NCBI GenBank assembly: GCA_008080565.1
Contig: VIKE01000022.1
Coordinates: forward strand, 17,025-81,024
Source of the DNA: Rhodocyclaceae bacterium
GTDB lineage: Bacteria > Pseudomonadota > Gammaproteobacteria > Burkholderiales > Rhodocyclaceae
Length of the DNA stretch: 64,000 bases
Direction: 5' to 3'
Positions within the stretch are counted from its first letter, which is position 1, and every line of letters starts with the position of its first letter. The notes beneath the pieces are model-generated. The model was not told the origin of the DNA and did no database searches. It was given only the letters and a program-made list of their open reading frames with translations. Shown here one piece after another: positions 10,086 to 18,962 of the stretch. The translations under genes and the position numbers were made by a program.

Positions 10086-11858
10086 ATGAGTGACAAGAAT
10101 ATCGGCGAACATCGCCTGGCACTGACCGAAGTGCTCGACTGGATGGTGGAGGATGGGCTGGTCAGCCAGGAGGCGGCTGATGCGCTCAAGAGCGAGCGTC
10201 GCCTGCATGGCGGCAAGACGCATCCGCTGATCGTCATTGCCGATCAGAAATGGCGACAGACCGAGCCGACTGTCCGCCTGCTGACGTTGGAAGTGCTGAC
10301 CGAATGGCTGGCTGGCCGGGTCGGCCTCGACTACCAGCATATCGACCCGCTCAAGATCGATTTCACCGGCGTCGCCGAGGTCATGTCCAGCGCCTATGCC
10401 GCCCGTTTCGGCATTTTGCCGGTGCAGGTGACGACGCGCGAGATTGTCATCGCGACGGCCGAGCCCTTCGTTCGCGAATGGGTCGAGGAGTTGCAGCAGA
10501 TCCTGCGCAAGCAGATTCGCCGGGTCATGGCCAATCCGGAGGACATCAGCCGTTACCTTGTTGAATTCTTCAACCTCGCCAAGTCGGTCAAGAAAGCCAA
10601 CGCCCGGGGCGATGTGACCTCCGGTCTGTCGAGCTTCGAGCAACTGGTCGAGCTGGGCAAGGCCAACAAGCAGTTCGACGCCAACGACCAGCACATCGTC
10701 CATATCGTGGATTGGCTGTGGCAGTACGCCTTCGACCAGCGCGCTTCGGACATCCACATCGAACCGCGGCGCAATCTGGGCATTGTCCGTTTCCGCATCG
10801 ACGGCGTGCTGCATCAGGTTTACCAGATTCCGATGGCGGTGATGAATGCGATGACCAGCCGCATCAAGCTGCTCGGCCGCATGGACGTGATCGAAAAACG
10901 CCGGCCGCAGGATGGCCGGATCAAGACGCGGACGCCAGCCGGGCAGGAGGTCGAGCTGCGTTTGTCGACGCTGCCGACGGCCTTCGGCGAAAAGCTCGTG
11001 ATGCGGATTTTCGATCCGGAAGTGCTGGTTCGCGACTTCCGCTCGCTGGGCTTTTCGGATGAAGACCAGGCGCGCTGGAAGCAGATGACAGCGACGCCGA
11101 ACGGCATCATCCTGGTCACCGGCCCGACCGGTTCGGGCAAGACGACAACGCTCTACACGACCCTCAAGCAACTGGCGACGCCGGAAGTGAACGTGTGCAC
11201 CATCGAAGACCCGATCGAAATGGTCGAGTCCTCGTTCAACCAGATGCAGGTCAGCCACGCCATCGAGCTCGGCTTCGCCGACGGCGTGCGCGCCCTCATG
11301 CGGCAGGATCCGGATATCGTCATGATCGGCGAAATCCGCGATCTGGAAACGGCCGAAATGGCCATCCAGGCGGCTTTGACTGGCCACCTCGTGCTGTCCA
11401 ACGACGCGCCGTCGGCGATCACTCGCCTGCTCGATCTTGGCGTGCCGGCCTACTTGATCAACTCGACGCTGCTTGGTGTCATGGCCCAGCGCCTCGTTCG
11501 CACCCTGTGCCCGCATTGCAAGAAGCCTGTCCAGATGCGCGAAGAGCAGCGTGCCGCCTGGCGCGCGCTGGTCGCCCCGTGGAAATCGGCCGAGCCGACC
11601 CAGATCTGGCAGCCGGTCGGTTGCCTGGAATGCCGGATGACCGGCTATTCCGGCCGGGTCGGCGTCTATGAAATCCTGGTGAACTCCCCGGAAATTCGCC
11701 GCATGATCAAACCGCTCACCGAGATTCCCAAGTTGCGCGAACAGGCCTTCCGCGAAGGCATGCGGCCGCTGCGAATTTCCGGTGCGCTCAAGGTGGCACA
11801 GGGGATAACCTCGCTCGAAGAGGTTATCAAGGTCGCACCGCCGTCGGACGACAGCTAG
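10086..11858 (+). CDS. GspE/PilB family secretion or pilus ATPase
   Basis: Walker A GPTGSGKTTTLYTTL; RASDIHIEPR; DPDIVMIGEIRDLETAEMAIQAALTGH; CxxC zinc region LCPHCKK...CLECRMTGYSGR. Confidence 0.9.
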   Translation: MSDKNIGEHRLALTEVLDWMVEDGLVSQEAADALKSERRLHGGKTHPLIVIADQKWRQTEPTVRLLTLEVLTEWLAGRVGLDYQHIDPLKIDFTGVAEVMSSAYAARFGILPVQVTTREIVIATAEPFVREWVEELQQILRKQIRRVMANPEDISRYLVEFFNLAKSVKKANARGDVTSGLSSFEQLVELGKANKQFDANDQHIVHIVDWLWQYAFDQRASDIHIEPRRNLGIVRFRIDGVLHQVYQIPMAVMNAMTSRIKLLGRMDVIEKRRPQDGRIKTRTPAGQEVELRLSTLPTAFGEKLVMRIFDPEVLVRDFRSLGFSDEDQARWKQMTATPNGIILVTGPTGSGKTTTLYTTLKQLATPEVNVCTIEDPIEMVESSFNQMQVSHAIELGFADGVRALMRQDPDIVMIGEIRDLETAEMAIQAALTGHLVLSNDAPSAITRLLDLGVPAYLINSTLLGVMAQRLVRTLCPHCKKPVQMREEQRAAWRALVAPWKSAEPTQIWQPVGCLECRMTGYSGRVGVYEILVNSPEIRRMIKPLTEIPKLREQAFREGMRPLRISGALKVAQGITSLEEVIKVAPPSDDS

Positions 11859-11862
11859 GCCA

Positions 11863-11901
11863 GCATTTCAATTTTGGCCTTTATTTCCGGTTGACCGTGG
11901 A
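11863..11901 (+). repeat. Dispersed-repeat copy 3
   Basis: GCATTTCAATTTTGGCCTTTATTTCCGGTTGACCGTGGA between convergent genes. Confidence 0.9.
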
Positions 11902-11928
11902 AGAGCGGTTTCGCGGCCGGTTGAACCC

Positions 11929-12360
11929 CTAAATCAGGCTCGCCTTGCGCTTCACGGCATCGACGTAGGCCATCGCATCCATCGGCTGGCCCTGGCTCTG
12001 GGCGCGCCAGATCGTTTCGCCCAGGCAGTCGAGCAGCACGTGCTCGGCGTCGTGCGGGTCCATGCGGGCACGCAGTTGCTCGAAGGCCATGCGGATGCCC
12101 GGCGGCTGGTCGATGCTGACCTGCTCGTGGATGGCGAGGTGCAGCGAGAGGTGGAGGAAGGGGTTCATGGCCCCGCCTTCCGGCGTCCATTCCTTGTCCA
12201 CAGCGGCTTTCGGATCGTTGAGCAAGGTGTGGTATTCCGGGTGGCGGGCGGCGATGTCGGCGGCGGTGACTTCGGCGCCGACCAGCGGCAGGCGGTCGAC
12301 GTGTTTTTTCCAGGCATCGCAAAAGAAGAGGCGGACCTGCTCGCGGGAAGGATTAAACAT
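11929..12360 (-). CDS. DUF1841 family protein
   Basis: MFNPSREQVRLFFCDAWKKH...HPEYHTLL...NPFLHLSLHLAIHEQVSIDQPPGI. Confidence 0.8.
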   Translation of the reverse strand: MFNPSREQVRLFFCDAWKKHVDRLPLVGAEVTAADIAARHPEYHTLLNDPKAAVDKEWTPEGGAMNPFLHLSLHLAIHEQVSIDQPPGIRMAFEQLRARMDPHDAEHVLLDCLGETIWRAQSQGQPMDAMAYVDAVKRKASLI

Positions 12361-13369
12361 GAGCGCTTTCGAACAATAAGGTGAGTGCAGTGTTGTGAAA
12401 CAGGCAGTTGTGGCCGGCCAGCGGCGCGATTTGCCCGGTGCCGTAGGCGCCGAGCAGCGGCGTGTCGGGGAAGGTGTCGCGGAAGGCGACGAGGTCGCGG
12501 TCGTCGTTGCCGTAGAACAGCGGGCCGCGGCCGATGCAGGAAAACATCAGGGCGAAATTAGGCCGTTTTTTCGGGTTGACCGTGGCAGTGAGCGCTTCAC
12601 GCATTTCCTGCTCGGCGGCGAGCGGCTGGCGGATGGCCCAGGTGATCGACTCGCCTTCGTTGAGGTTTTCGGCCAGGGTCAGCGAACCATCGGCGTTGGC
12701 CGAGAGGATGGCGATACCCGGCGCATCAGGCTGGCGTTGCGCGGCGATCAGGTGCAGGGGCGGGCGCTCGCGCAAATCGGCGGGCAGGGCGCGGTGCAGG
12801 CTGTCGACGGCGCTGTGGCCACCAATTCGGCGTAACTCGTAGCCGGCGCATTGCTCGACGGGCAGCGGCTCGCCAAGCAGGCGCAGGCCTGACGAGCGGA
12901 CCAGCCGGGCGTTTACGCCGGGCAGACTGAACTCGGCGCAGCCGTTGTCCGCCGCCCGGCCATGCGACCAGGCAGCCGCGTCGGTATCGAGCAGGCCGAC
13001 CCGTGCCGGGCCGTCCTGCCATTCGAAGGGCAGCCGGCCATGGCCGCTGAAGGAGAGCAGTGGCGCTTCAACCAGAGCCTTGCCAGCCGGCGTCGAATAA
13101 ACGAGGGCCGCCGCCGTCGGTTGATCGAGACGCCAGCCGTGCTCGGTAAACAGCCCGCTGGCCGTGCCGCCGCTGACCGTCAGGCAGCCCGCGGCGCGTG
13201 CAGCGGCGAGTACGGCGGGCTGCGGATTTCGATTGAAATCGTGGGTCAGAAAAAGGATGACGTTATCGGCGCGCACCAGCCCGGCAGCGGCCAGTGCCGC
13301 CTCGACGGCGGCCTGGGCCAGCTCCGCTTCCGGTCGCTGGCCGGCAACGAGGGCGGTGCCGACTTTCAT
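12353..13369 (-). CDS. FIST domain (N and C) signal transduction protein
   Basis: MKVGTALVAGQRPEAELAQAAVEAAL...FALMFSCIGRGPLFYG. Confidence 0.8.
   Translation of the reverse strand: MKVGTALVAGQRPEAELAQAAVEAALAAAGLVRADNVILFLTHDFNRNPQPAVLAAARAAGCLTVSGGTASGLFTEHGWRLDQPTAAALVYSTPAGKALVEAPLLSFSGHGRLPFEWQDGPARVGLLDTDAAAWSHGRAADNGCAEFSLPGVNARLVRSSGLRLLGEPLPVEQCAGYELRRIGGHSAVDSLHRALPADLRERPPLHLIAAQRQPDAPGIAILSANADGSLTLAENLNEGESITWAIRQPLAAEQEMREALTATVNPKKRPNFALMFSCIGRGPLFYGNDDRDLVAFRDTFPDTPLLGAYGTGQIAPLAGHNCLFHNTALTLLFESAHV
12551..12587 (+). repeat. Dispersed-repeat copy 4, inside the FIST CDS
   Basis: GGCGAAATTAGGCCGTTTTTTCGGGTTGACCGTGGCA. Confidence 0.8.
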
Positions 13370-13998
13370 ACGCTCTTGCTGCGGTAGCTGCACAGGTCTA
13401 GCACGACGCAGCGTCCGCAGTCCGGCTTGCGTGCCTTGCAGACGTAGCGGCCGTGCAGGATCAGCCAGTGGTGGGCGTCCTTCTTGAATTCGTCGGGCGT
13501 CACCTTGAGCAGCTTCTTTTCGACTTCTTCGACCGTCTTGCCGGGGGCCAGCCCGGTGCGGTTGCCGAGGCGGAAGATGTGCGTGTCGACGGCAATGGTC
13601 GGCTGGCCGAAAGCGGTATTGAGCACGACATTGGCCGTCTTGCGGCCGACGCCGGGCAGGGCTTCGAGGGCAGCGCGGTCGTCCGGCACCTCGCCGTCGT
13701 GCAGCTCAAGCAGCATGCGGCAGGTGGCGATGACGTTTTTCGCCTTGGTCCGGTACAGGCCGATGGTCTTGATGTAGTCGGTCAGACCCTCTTCGCCGAG
13801 CGCCAGCATGGCGGACGGGGTTGGCGCCACCGGATAGAGCCGGGCCGTCGCCTTGTTGACGCCGACGTCGGTGGCCTGGGCCGAGAGGATGACGGCGATC
13901 AGCAACTGGAAGGGGGTGGCGTAGTGCAGCTCGGTGGTCGGCGCCGGATTGGCGTCGCGCAGGCGGCTGTAGAACTGCTCGATGTTGGCTTTTTTCAC
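13366..13998 (-). CDS. nth: Endonuclease III
   Basis: LIAVILSAQATDVGVNKATARLY, ALPGVGRKTANVVLNTAFG, C-terminal Fe-S Cys cluster. Confidence 0.95.
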   Translation of the reverse strand: MKKANIEQFYSRLRDANPAPTTELHYATPFQLLIAVILSAQATDVGVNKATARLYPVAPTPSAMLALGEEGLTDYIKTIGLYRTKAKNVIATCRMLLELHDGEVPDDRAALEALPGVGRKTANVVLNTAFGQPTIAVDTHIFRLGNRTGLAPGKTVEEVEKKLLKVTPDEFKKDAHHWLILHGRYVCKARKPDCGRCVVLDLCSYRSKSV

Positions 13999-14083
13999 GA
14001 AGGGGGCTTGGATGGATTGTCAGGCGCGGCGGGATGCGCCATATTGTCACAAACAATTCTACCTGACAGAGAAGGCAGACCCG

Positions 14084-15493
14084 ATGCCGCTTACAACAGA
14101 AGGCAGCCTGAATGGGCTGACCCAGTGGCTGGAAGTCAATCCGGTGGCAACGCTCATCATTGACGCGGAGCATCGGGTGACCCACTGGAATCCGGCGTGT
14201 GCCGCCCTCACCGGTATCTCGGCCAAGCAGATGATCGGCTGCGCCGAGCCATGGCGGGCTTTCTACCCGTCTCCCCGTCCGATTCTGGCCGATCTGGTGG
14301 TGGATAGCGCCCCCGCCAAGGTGGTCGAGCAGTATTACCCGGGAAAGTATCGGCGTCTGGAACCGGAAGACGCGGTTTATGAAGCGGAGGATTTTTTCCC
14401 CGCTTGCGGCAATGGTGGTCGCTGGCTGTTTTTCTCTGCTGCGCCCATTCGCAACGCGGCCGGCAAAATCATCGGGGCCATCGAAACGCTTCAGGACGTC
14501 TCCGAACGTCGGTGCGCCGAGGCGGCATTGCGCGACAGTGAGGCCTATCTGGCGCAGATTGTCGATGGTTCATCGGTGGCCACGCTGGTCATCGATGCCG
14601 GACACCGCGTCACCCACTGGAACCGTGCCTGCGAGGCGATGACCGGGACGCTGGCCAGTGATGTCATCGGCACCAATGGCCAGTGGAAGGCTTTCTATCC
14701 GTCAAAGCGTCCGATCATGGCTGATCTGGTTCTGGATGATGCCAGCGAGAATGCGATTGACCGTCTTTATCACGGACGCTTCCGGCCTTCGTTGCTGATT
14801 CCGGGCGGTTATGAGGCAGAGGATTTCTTCCCGCATTTTGGCGACAGTGGTCGCTGGTTGTTTTTTACTGCCGCGCCATTGCGCAATGGCAAAGGCGAAC
14901 TCGTCGGCGCCATCGAAACCTTGCAGGATGTCAGCGAACGTCGTTGGGCCGAGGAGGCGCTGCGCGAAAGCGAAGAGCGTTATCGTTGCCTGAGTCAGAC
15001 CGATTCGCTGACCGGGCTGTACAACTCGCGCTACCTGCACGAGCGCCTGCCTGGAGAATTGGAGCGGGCCACCCGCTATGGTCGTCCGCTGTCGCTGCTC
15101 GTCCTTGATTGCGACAATTTCAAGAGCATCAACGACTGCTATGGCCACCTCGAAGGCGACAAGGTTTTACAGAATCTGGCGGAGGTGATCAGGCATTGCC
15201 TGCGCCGGTCGGACAGCGCTTTTCGTTACGGCGGAGAGGAGTTCGTCGTCTTGCTGCCGGAGGCCGATACCGCGGCAGCCCAAGCCTTCGCCGAGCGCCT
15301 GCGCAGCATGTTCGCCGCGCAGGAAACCATCTCGCCAGGCGGCGAGAGAATCTGCTGCACGGTCAGTATCGGCGTTGCCCGGCATCTGCCGAGCGATACC
15401 GAAAGCAGTTTGATCCGGCGGGCCGACGACGCCTGTTATGCGGCCAAGCAGCAGGGCAAGAACTGTGTGGTGCTGGCCGGTTCAACCAGCTGA
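14084..15493 (+). CDS. Diguanylate cyclase with two tandem PAS domains
   Basis: Two near-duplicate PAS units (VTHWNPACAALTG / VTHWNRACEAMTG) and GGEEF (FRYGGEEFVVLLP). Confidence 0.9.
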   Translation: MPLTTEGSLNGLTQWLEVNPVATLIIDAEHRVTHWNPACAALTGISAKQMIGCAEPWRAFYPSPRPILADLVVDSAPAKVVEQYYPGKYRRLEPEDAVYEAEDFFPACGNGGRWLFFSAAPIRNAAGKIIGAIETLQDVSERRCAEAALRDSEAYLAQIVDGSSVATLVIDAGHRVTHWNRACEAMTGTLASDVIGTNGQWKAFYPSKRPIMADLVLDDASENAIDRLYHGRFRPSLLIPGGYEAEDFFPHFGDSGRWLFFTAAPLRNGKGELVGAIETLQDVSERRWAEEALRESEERYRCLSQTDSLTGLYNSRYLHERLPGELERATRYGRPLSLLVLDCDNFKSINDCYGHLEGDKVLQNLAEVIRHCLRRSDSAFRYGGEEFVVLLPEADTAAAQAFAERLRSMFAAQETISPGGERICCTVSIGVARHLPSDTESSLIRRADDACYAAKQQGKNCVVLAGSTS

Positions 15494-16555
15494 GCCGACG
15501 CCCGGGACATTTCGTTTTTGGCCAATTTTTCCGGTTGACCGTAGCAACGGGCGAGCGCTTTCGCGGGCCCGCAACTGGCCGCAGCCGCCGTCGACATCCT
15601 GCCCGGCCGAGTTGCGTACCGTCGTCCGGATGCCTTTTGCGTGCAGATAGCGGGTTAGCTCGGTGATGCGCTCGACCGCTGGCCGGCGGTAGGCAAGGGC
15701 GGCCGTGGCGTTGTAGGGGATCAGGTTCATGATCGCGTACTTGCCGGTGAGCAGGCGGACGATGCCGTCCATTTCCTCGATGCTGTCGTTGATGCCGTCG
15801 ATCAGCGTCCATTGGTACTGGATCGGATAGCTCGTCGTCCGGGCATAATGCTCGGCCAGCTCGACCAGCTCCGCCGGGTCGATGCGCGACGCCTTGGGCA
15901 GCAGTTCGGCGCGCAGTTCGGCGCGGGTCGAATGCAGTGAAATGGCCAGCGCCGGTTTGACCGTTTCCTGCGGCAGCCGCTCGAAAACGCGCAAATCGCC
16001 AACCGTCGAGAACACCAGATTCTTGTGGCCGATGCCGCCGGCCGTGCCAAGCAGATCAATCGCTTCGAGCACGTTGTCGATGTTGTGCGACGGCTCGCCC
16101 ATGCCCATGAAAACGACGCGCGTTACCTTGCGCCGGGCCCGGCCGAGGATGACCTGGGCGACCATTTCGCCGCTGCTCACCTGACGTAGCAGGCCGTCAC
16201 GACCGGTCATGCAGAAGGTGCAGCCGACGGCGCAGCCGATCTGCGTCGAGATGCACAGGCCGTCGCGCGGCAGCAGCACGCTTTCGACGGTCTGGCCGTC
16301 GGCCAGTTCGACGAGCAGGCGCGACGAGCCATCCTCGCCCGGGTGTTCGGAGCGGACGCGGGCCAGCGCTGAGAGTTCATCGTGCAAGCCGGGCAGCGCA
16401 TTGCGCAGGGCCAGCGGCAGAAAGGTTTCCGGTGGGTGGCTGCGCGGCCCGGCATCGAGCGGCTTACCTTGCGCCCAGGCGCGCATGACGCGGTCGACGT
16501 GGCAATCCTTGGCGCCCGTGGCGAACAGGGCTTGGCGGATGGTTTCGATGCGCAT
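15482..16555 (-). CDS. rlmN: RlmN-family radical SAM methyltransferase
   Basis: CAVGCTFCMTGRDG, VFMGMGEPSHNIDNV, LIDGINDSIEEM, NLIPYN. Confidence 0.85.
   Translation of the reverse strand: MRIETIRQALFATGAKDCHVDRVMRAWAQGKPLDAGPRSHPPETFLPLALRNALPGLHDELSALARVRSEHPGEDGSSRLLVELADGQTVESVLLPRDGLCISTQIGCAVGCTFCMTGRDGLLRQVSSGEMVAQVILGRARRKVTRVVFMGMGEPSHNIDNVLEAIDLLGTAGGIGHKNLVFSTVGDLRVFERLPQETVKPALAISLHSTRAELRAELLPKASRIDPAELVELAEHYARTTSYPIQYQWTLIDGINDSIEEMDGIVRLLTGKYAIMNLIPYNATAALAYRRPAVERITELTRYLHAKGIRTTVRNSAGQDVDGGCGQLRARESARPLLRSTGKIGQKRNVPGVGSAG
15506..15546 (+). repeat. Dispersed-repeat copy 5, overlapping the rlmN 3' end
   Basis: GACATTTCGTTTTTGGCCAATTTTTCCGGTTGACCGTAGCA. Confidence 0.9.
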
Positions 16556-16597
16556 GCGGGCGTTTTCGTCAGGCCCGCAACGGGCCGCCGGGAATGA

Positions 16598-17287
16598 TCA
16601 GTGGCAACCGGCCGTGGCGACCGGGGCTGGCGGCTTGCGCTTGGCGCGCTCGGCGGCCTTGGCTTCCATCCAGTTCTTCCAGGCGATCATGCAGCCGAGC
16701 AGGATGAAAGCGCCGGGTGGCAGCAGGGCGAGCAGGAAGCCGGGGTAGCTTTCCGGCAGTACCTGGATCGGTTGCAGGCTCGGAAAAACCATGTCGATGC
16801 CACCGAGGATGGTCCCGCTGCCGAGAAATTCGCGCATGGCGCCCAACAGTCCGAGCGTCCACAGCATGCCGATGCCCATGAAAATGCCGTCAAAACTGGC
16901 CTGTGCCGGGGCGTTTTTGGCGGCAAAGGCTTCGACGCGGGCAAGCACGATGCAGTTGGTGACGATGAGCGGAATGAAGATGCCGAGCACCAGGTAAAGC
17001 TCATGCAGGTTGGCGTTGAACAGCAGGTCGACGACGGTGACCAGGGCAGCAACGATCAGGATGAAGACCGGGATGCGGATTTCGTGCGGAATCAGGTTGC
17101 GCAGCGAGGCGACGGCAAAGCCCGAAATGGCCATGACGATGATCGTGGCCAGCGACAGCATGATGCCGTTGACGGCGTTGGTGGTGACGGCGAGCAGCGG
17201 GCACAGGCCGAGAATCTGGACGATGGAGGTGTTCTGCTTCCAGATGCCGTTGCCGGCGATGGTCTTCAATTCGTCACGCGTGATCAT
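16598..17287 (-). CDS. rnfE: Rnf electron transport complex subunit E
   Basis: NTSIVQILGLCPLLAVTTNAVNGIMLSL; cluster context. Confidence 0.9.
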   Translation of the reverse strand: MITRDELKTIAGNGIWKQNTSIVQILGLCPLLAVTTNAVNGIMLSLATIIVMAISGFAVASLRNLIPHEIRIPVFILIVAALVTVVDLLFNANLHELYLVLGIFIPLIVTNCIVLARVEAFAAKNAPAQASFDGIFMGIGMLWTLGLLGAMREFLGSGTILGGIDMVFPSLQPIQVLPESYPGFLLALLPPGAFILLGCMIAWKNWMEAKAAERAKRKPPAPVATAGCH

Positions 17288-17949
17288 TTGGCGGCTCCTT
17301 CGGCGAACAGTCGGTCACGATTGGCTTCGGCCCATTGGACAGCCTTGAGCACAGCCTTCGACACTGCCCGCGGCGTCACGGTGGCGCCGGCGTGGTAGTC
17401 GATCTGGCCGCCATCCTTCTTGAGCTTCCAGTCCTTGTCGGCGACCTTGGCCAGCGACATGCTGTTGAATTGCGTGATCCACGGCCGGGCCTTGTTCTTG
17501 TCCTTCTTGATCTCGACGTAATCGCCGAGGCCGGGCGTTTCCTTGTGCTGCGTCACGCGTACGCCAGCCACTTCGCCATTGGCGCGCATGGCAATGATCA
17601 GGCGGATCTTGCCGGCGTAGCCATCGGGGGCAACGGCTTCAAAAACCAGCGCGACCGGCTGGCCACCCTGGCGGGCGCGAAACAGCGTAGTCGGGTCTTT
17701 CAGGCCGAGTTCAGGCGTGGCCGGCAGGACGACGGTGTCTGTGAGCAGGGCGTTGTCGTACTCGGTGCGCGGCAGCACTTCGTCGACCAGTTTCATCTTT
17801 TCTTCAGTAGCCGAAGCCTCGATGGCCGGCTTGGTCCACAGATAAGCACCAGAAAGCAGGCCGGTAAAAATGGCGACAAAAACGAACAGCGTCGCTGCCG
17901 TGCGGGCAGCCATGACGGGTGCGGTGTATTCCTTCGGCGCGCTGGTCAT
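17284..17949 (-). CDS. rnfG: Rnf electron transport complex subunit G
   Basis: GVRVTQHKETPGLGDYVE, AGATVTPRAVSKAV (FMN-attachment type motif). Confidence 0.9.
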   Translation of the reverse strand: MTSAPKEYTAPVMAARTAATLFVFVAIFTGLLSGAYLWTKPAIEASATEEKMKLVDEVLPRTEYDNALLTDTVVLPATPELGLKDPTTLFRARQGGQPVALVFEAVAPDGYAGKIRLIIAMRANGEVAGVRVTQHKETPGLGDYVEIKKDKNKARPWITQFNSMSLAKVADKDWKLKKDGGQIDYHAGATVTPRAVSKAVLKAVQWAEANRDRLFAEGAAK

Positions 17950-18962
17950 GCCTTGTCCTTCATGCCGAAGACCGGCGGCTGGGTGAGCAGGTCGATGACC
18001 GGGGCAGACAGGTTCATGAGCAGCACGGCGAAGGCGACGCCATCCGGATAACCGCCAAAAACGCGAATGATGTAGGCGAGCAGGCCACAGCCGGCACCGA
18101 AGATCAGCTTGCCACGCGGCGTCGTGCAGCCGGAAACCGGGTCGGTGGCGATGAAGAAGGCGCCGAGCATGGCCCCGCCGGAAAGCAGGTGAAAGAGCGG
18201 GCTGGCAAACTGGCTCGGGTTGTAGAGCCAGAGCGCGCCGGAAATCAGGCTCAGGGATCCGACGAAGGCGAGCGGCACGTGCCAGGTGATCAGCTTGCGA
18301 TGCCAGAGCCACAAGCCGCCGAGCAGGTAGCCGGCAGCCACCCATTCCCAGCCGCGGCCGGCGAAGTTGCCATAGATGTCCTGGTTGGCGAGCAGCGTGC
18401 TGACATCGAAACTGCCTTCGCCGAGTTTGAGCGCCGTCTTCATTGCATCGAGCGGCGTCGCGCCGGACAGGGCATCGACGCGCGGCGCCCAGCCGAGAAT
18501 GATGTTCATCTGGTCAATCAGGCCCAGTTGCAGGCCGACGCTCGGCCACTGCGACATCAGCGCCGGGAAGGCGACGATGCAGACGGCGAAGGCGACCATG
18601 GCCGGGTTGAACGGGTTCTGGCCCAGCCCGCCGTAGAGGTGCTTGGCGACGACGACGGCAAAGACGGTGCCGGTGACGACCAGCCACCACGGCGCCAGCG
18701 GCGGGAAGGTCAGGGCGATCAGCCAGGCGGTGACAATGGCCGAGCCGTCGGTCAGGAAGAGGGCCAGCGGTTTGCCGCGCACCTTGAGCATGACCGCTTC
18801 GGCGAACAGCGCGGCGAGCGTGGCGATGACCAGCTGAACCAGGATGGCCGGGCCGACCAGGCTGGCGTAGGCGGCAATGCCCGGGATCAGCGCGACGCAG
18901 ACCTGGATCATGACCTGGCTGACGCTGACGTCTTTGAGAAGGAAGGGGGCGGGGGCGAACAT
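17946..18962 (-). CDS. rnfD: Rnf electron transport complex subunit D
   Basis: LSGATPLDAMK motif; cluster context. Confidence 0.9.
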   Translation of the reverse strand: MFAPAPFLLKDVSVSQVMIQVCVALIPGIAAYASLVGPAILVQLVIATLAALFAEAVMLKVRGKPLALFLTDGSAIVTAWLIALTFPPLAPWWLVVTGTVFAVVVAKHLYGGLGQNPFNPAMVAFAVCIVAFPALMSQWPSVGLQLGLIDQMNIILGWAPRVDALSGATPLDAMKTALKLGEGSFDVSTLLANQDIYGNFAGRGWEWVAAGYLLGGLWLWHRKLITWHVPLAFVGSLSLISGALWLYNPSQFASPLFHLLSGGAMLGAFFIATDPVSGCTTPRGKLIFGAGCGLLAYIIRVFGGYPDGVAFAVLLMNLSAPVIDLLTQPPVFGMKDKA

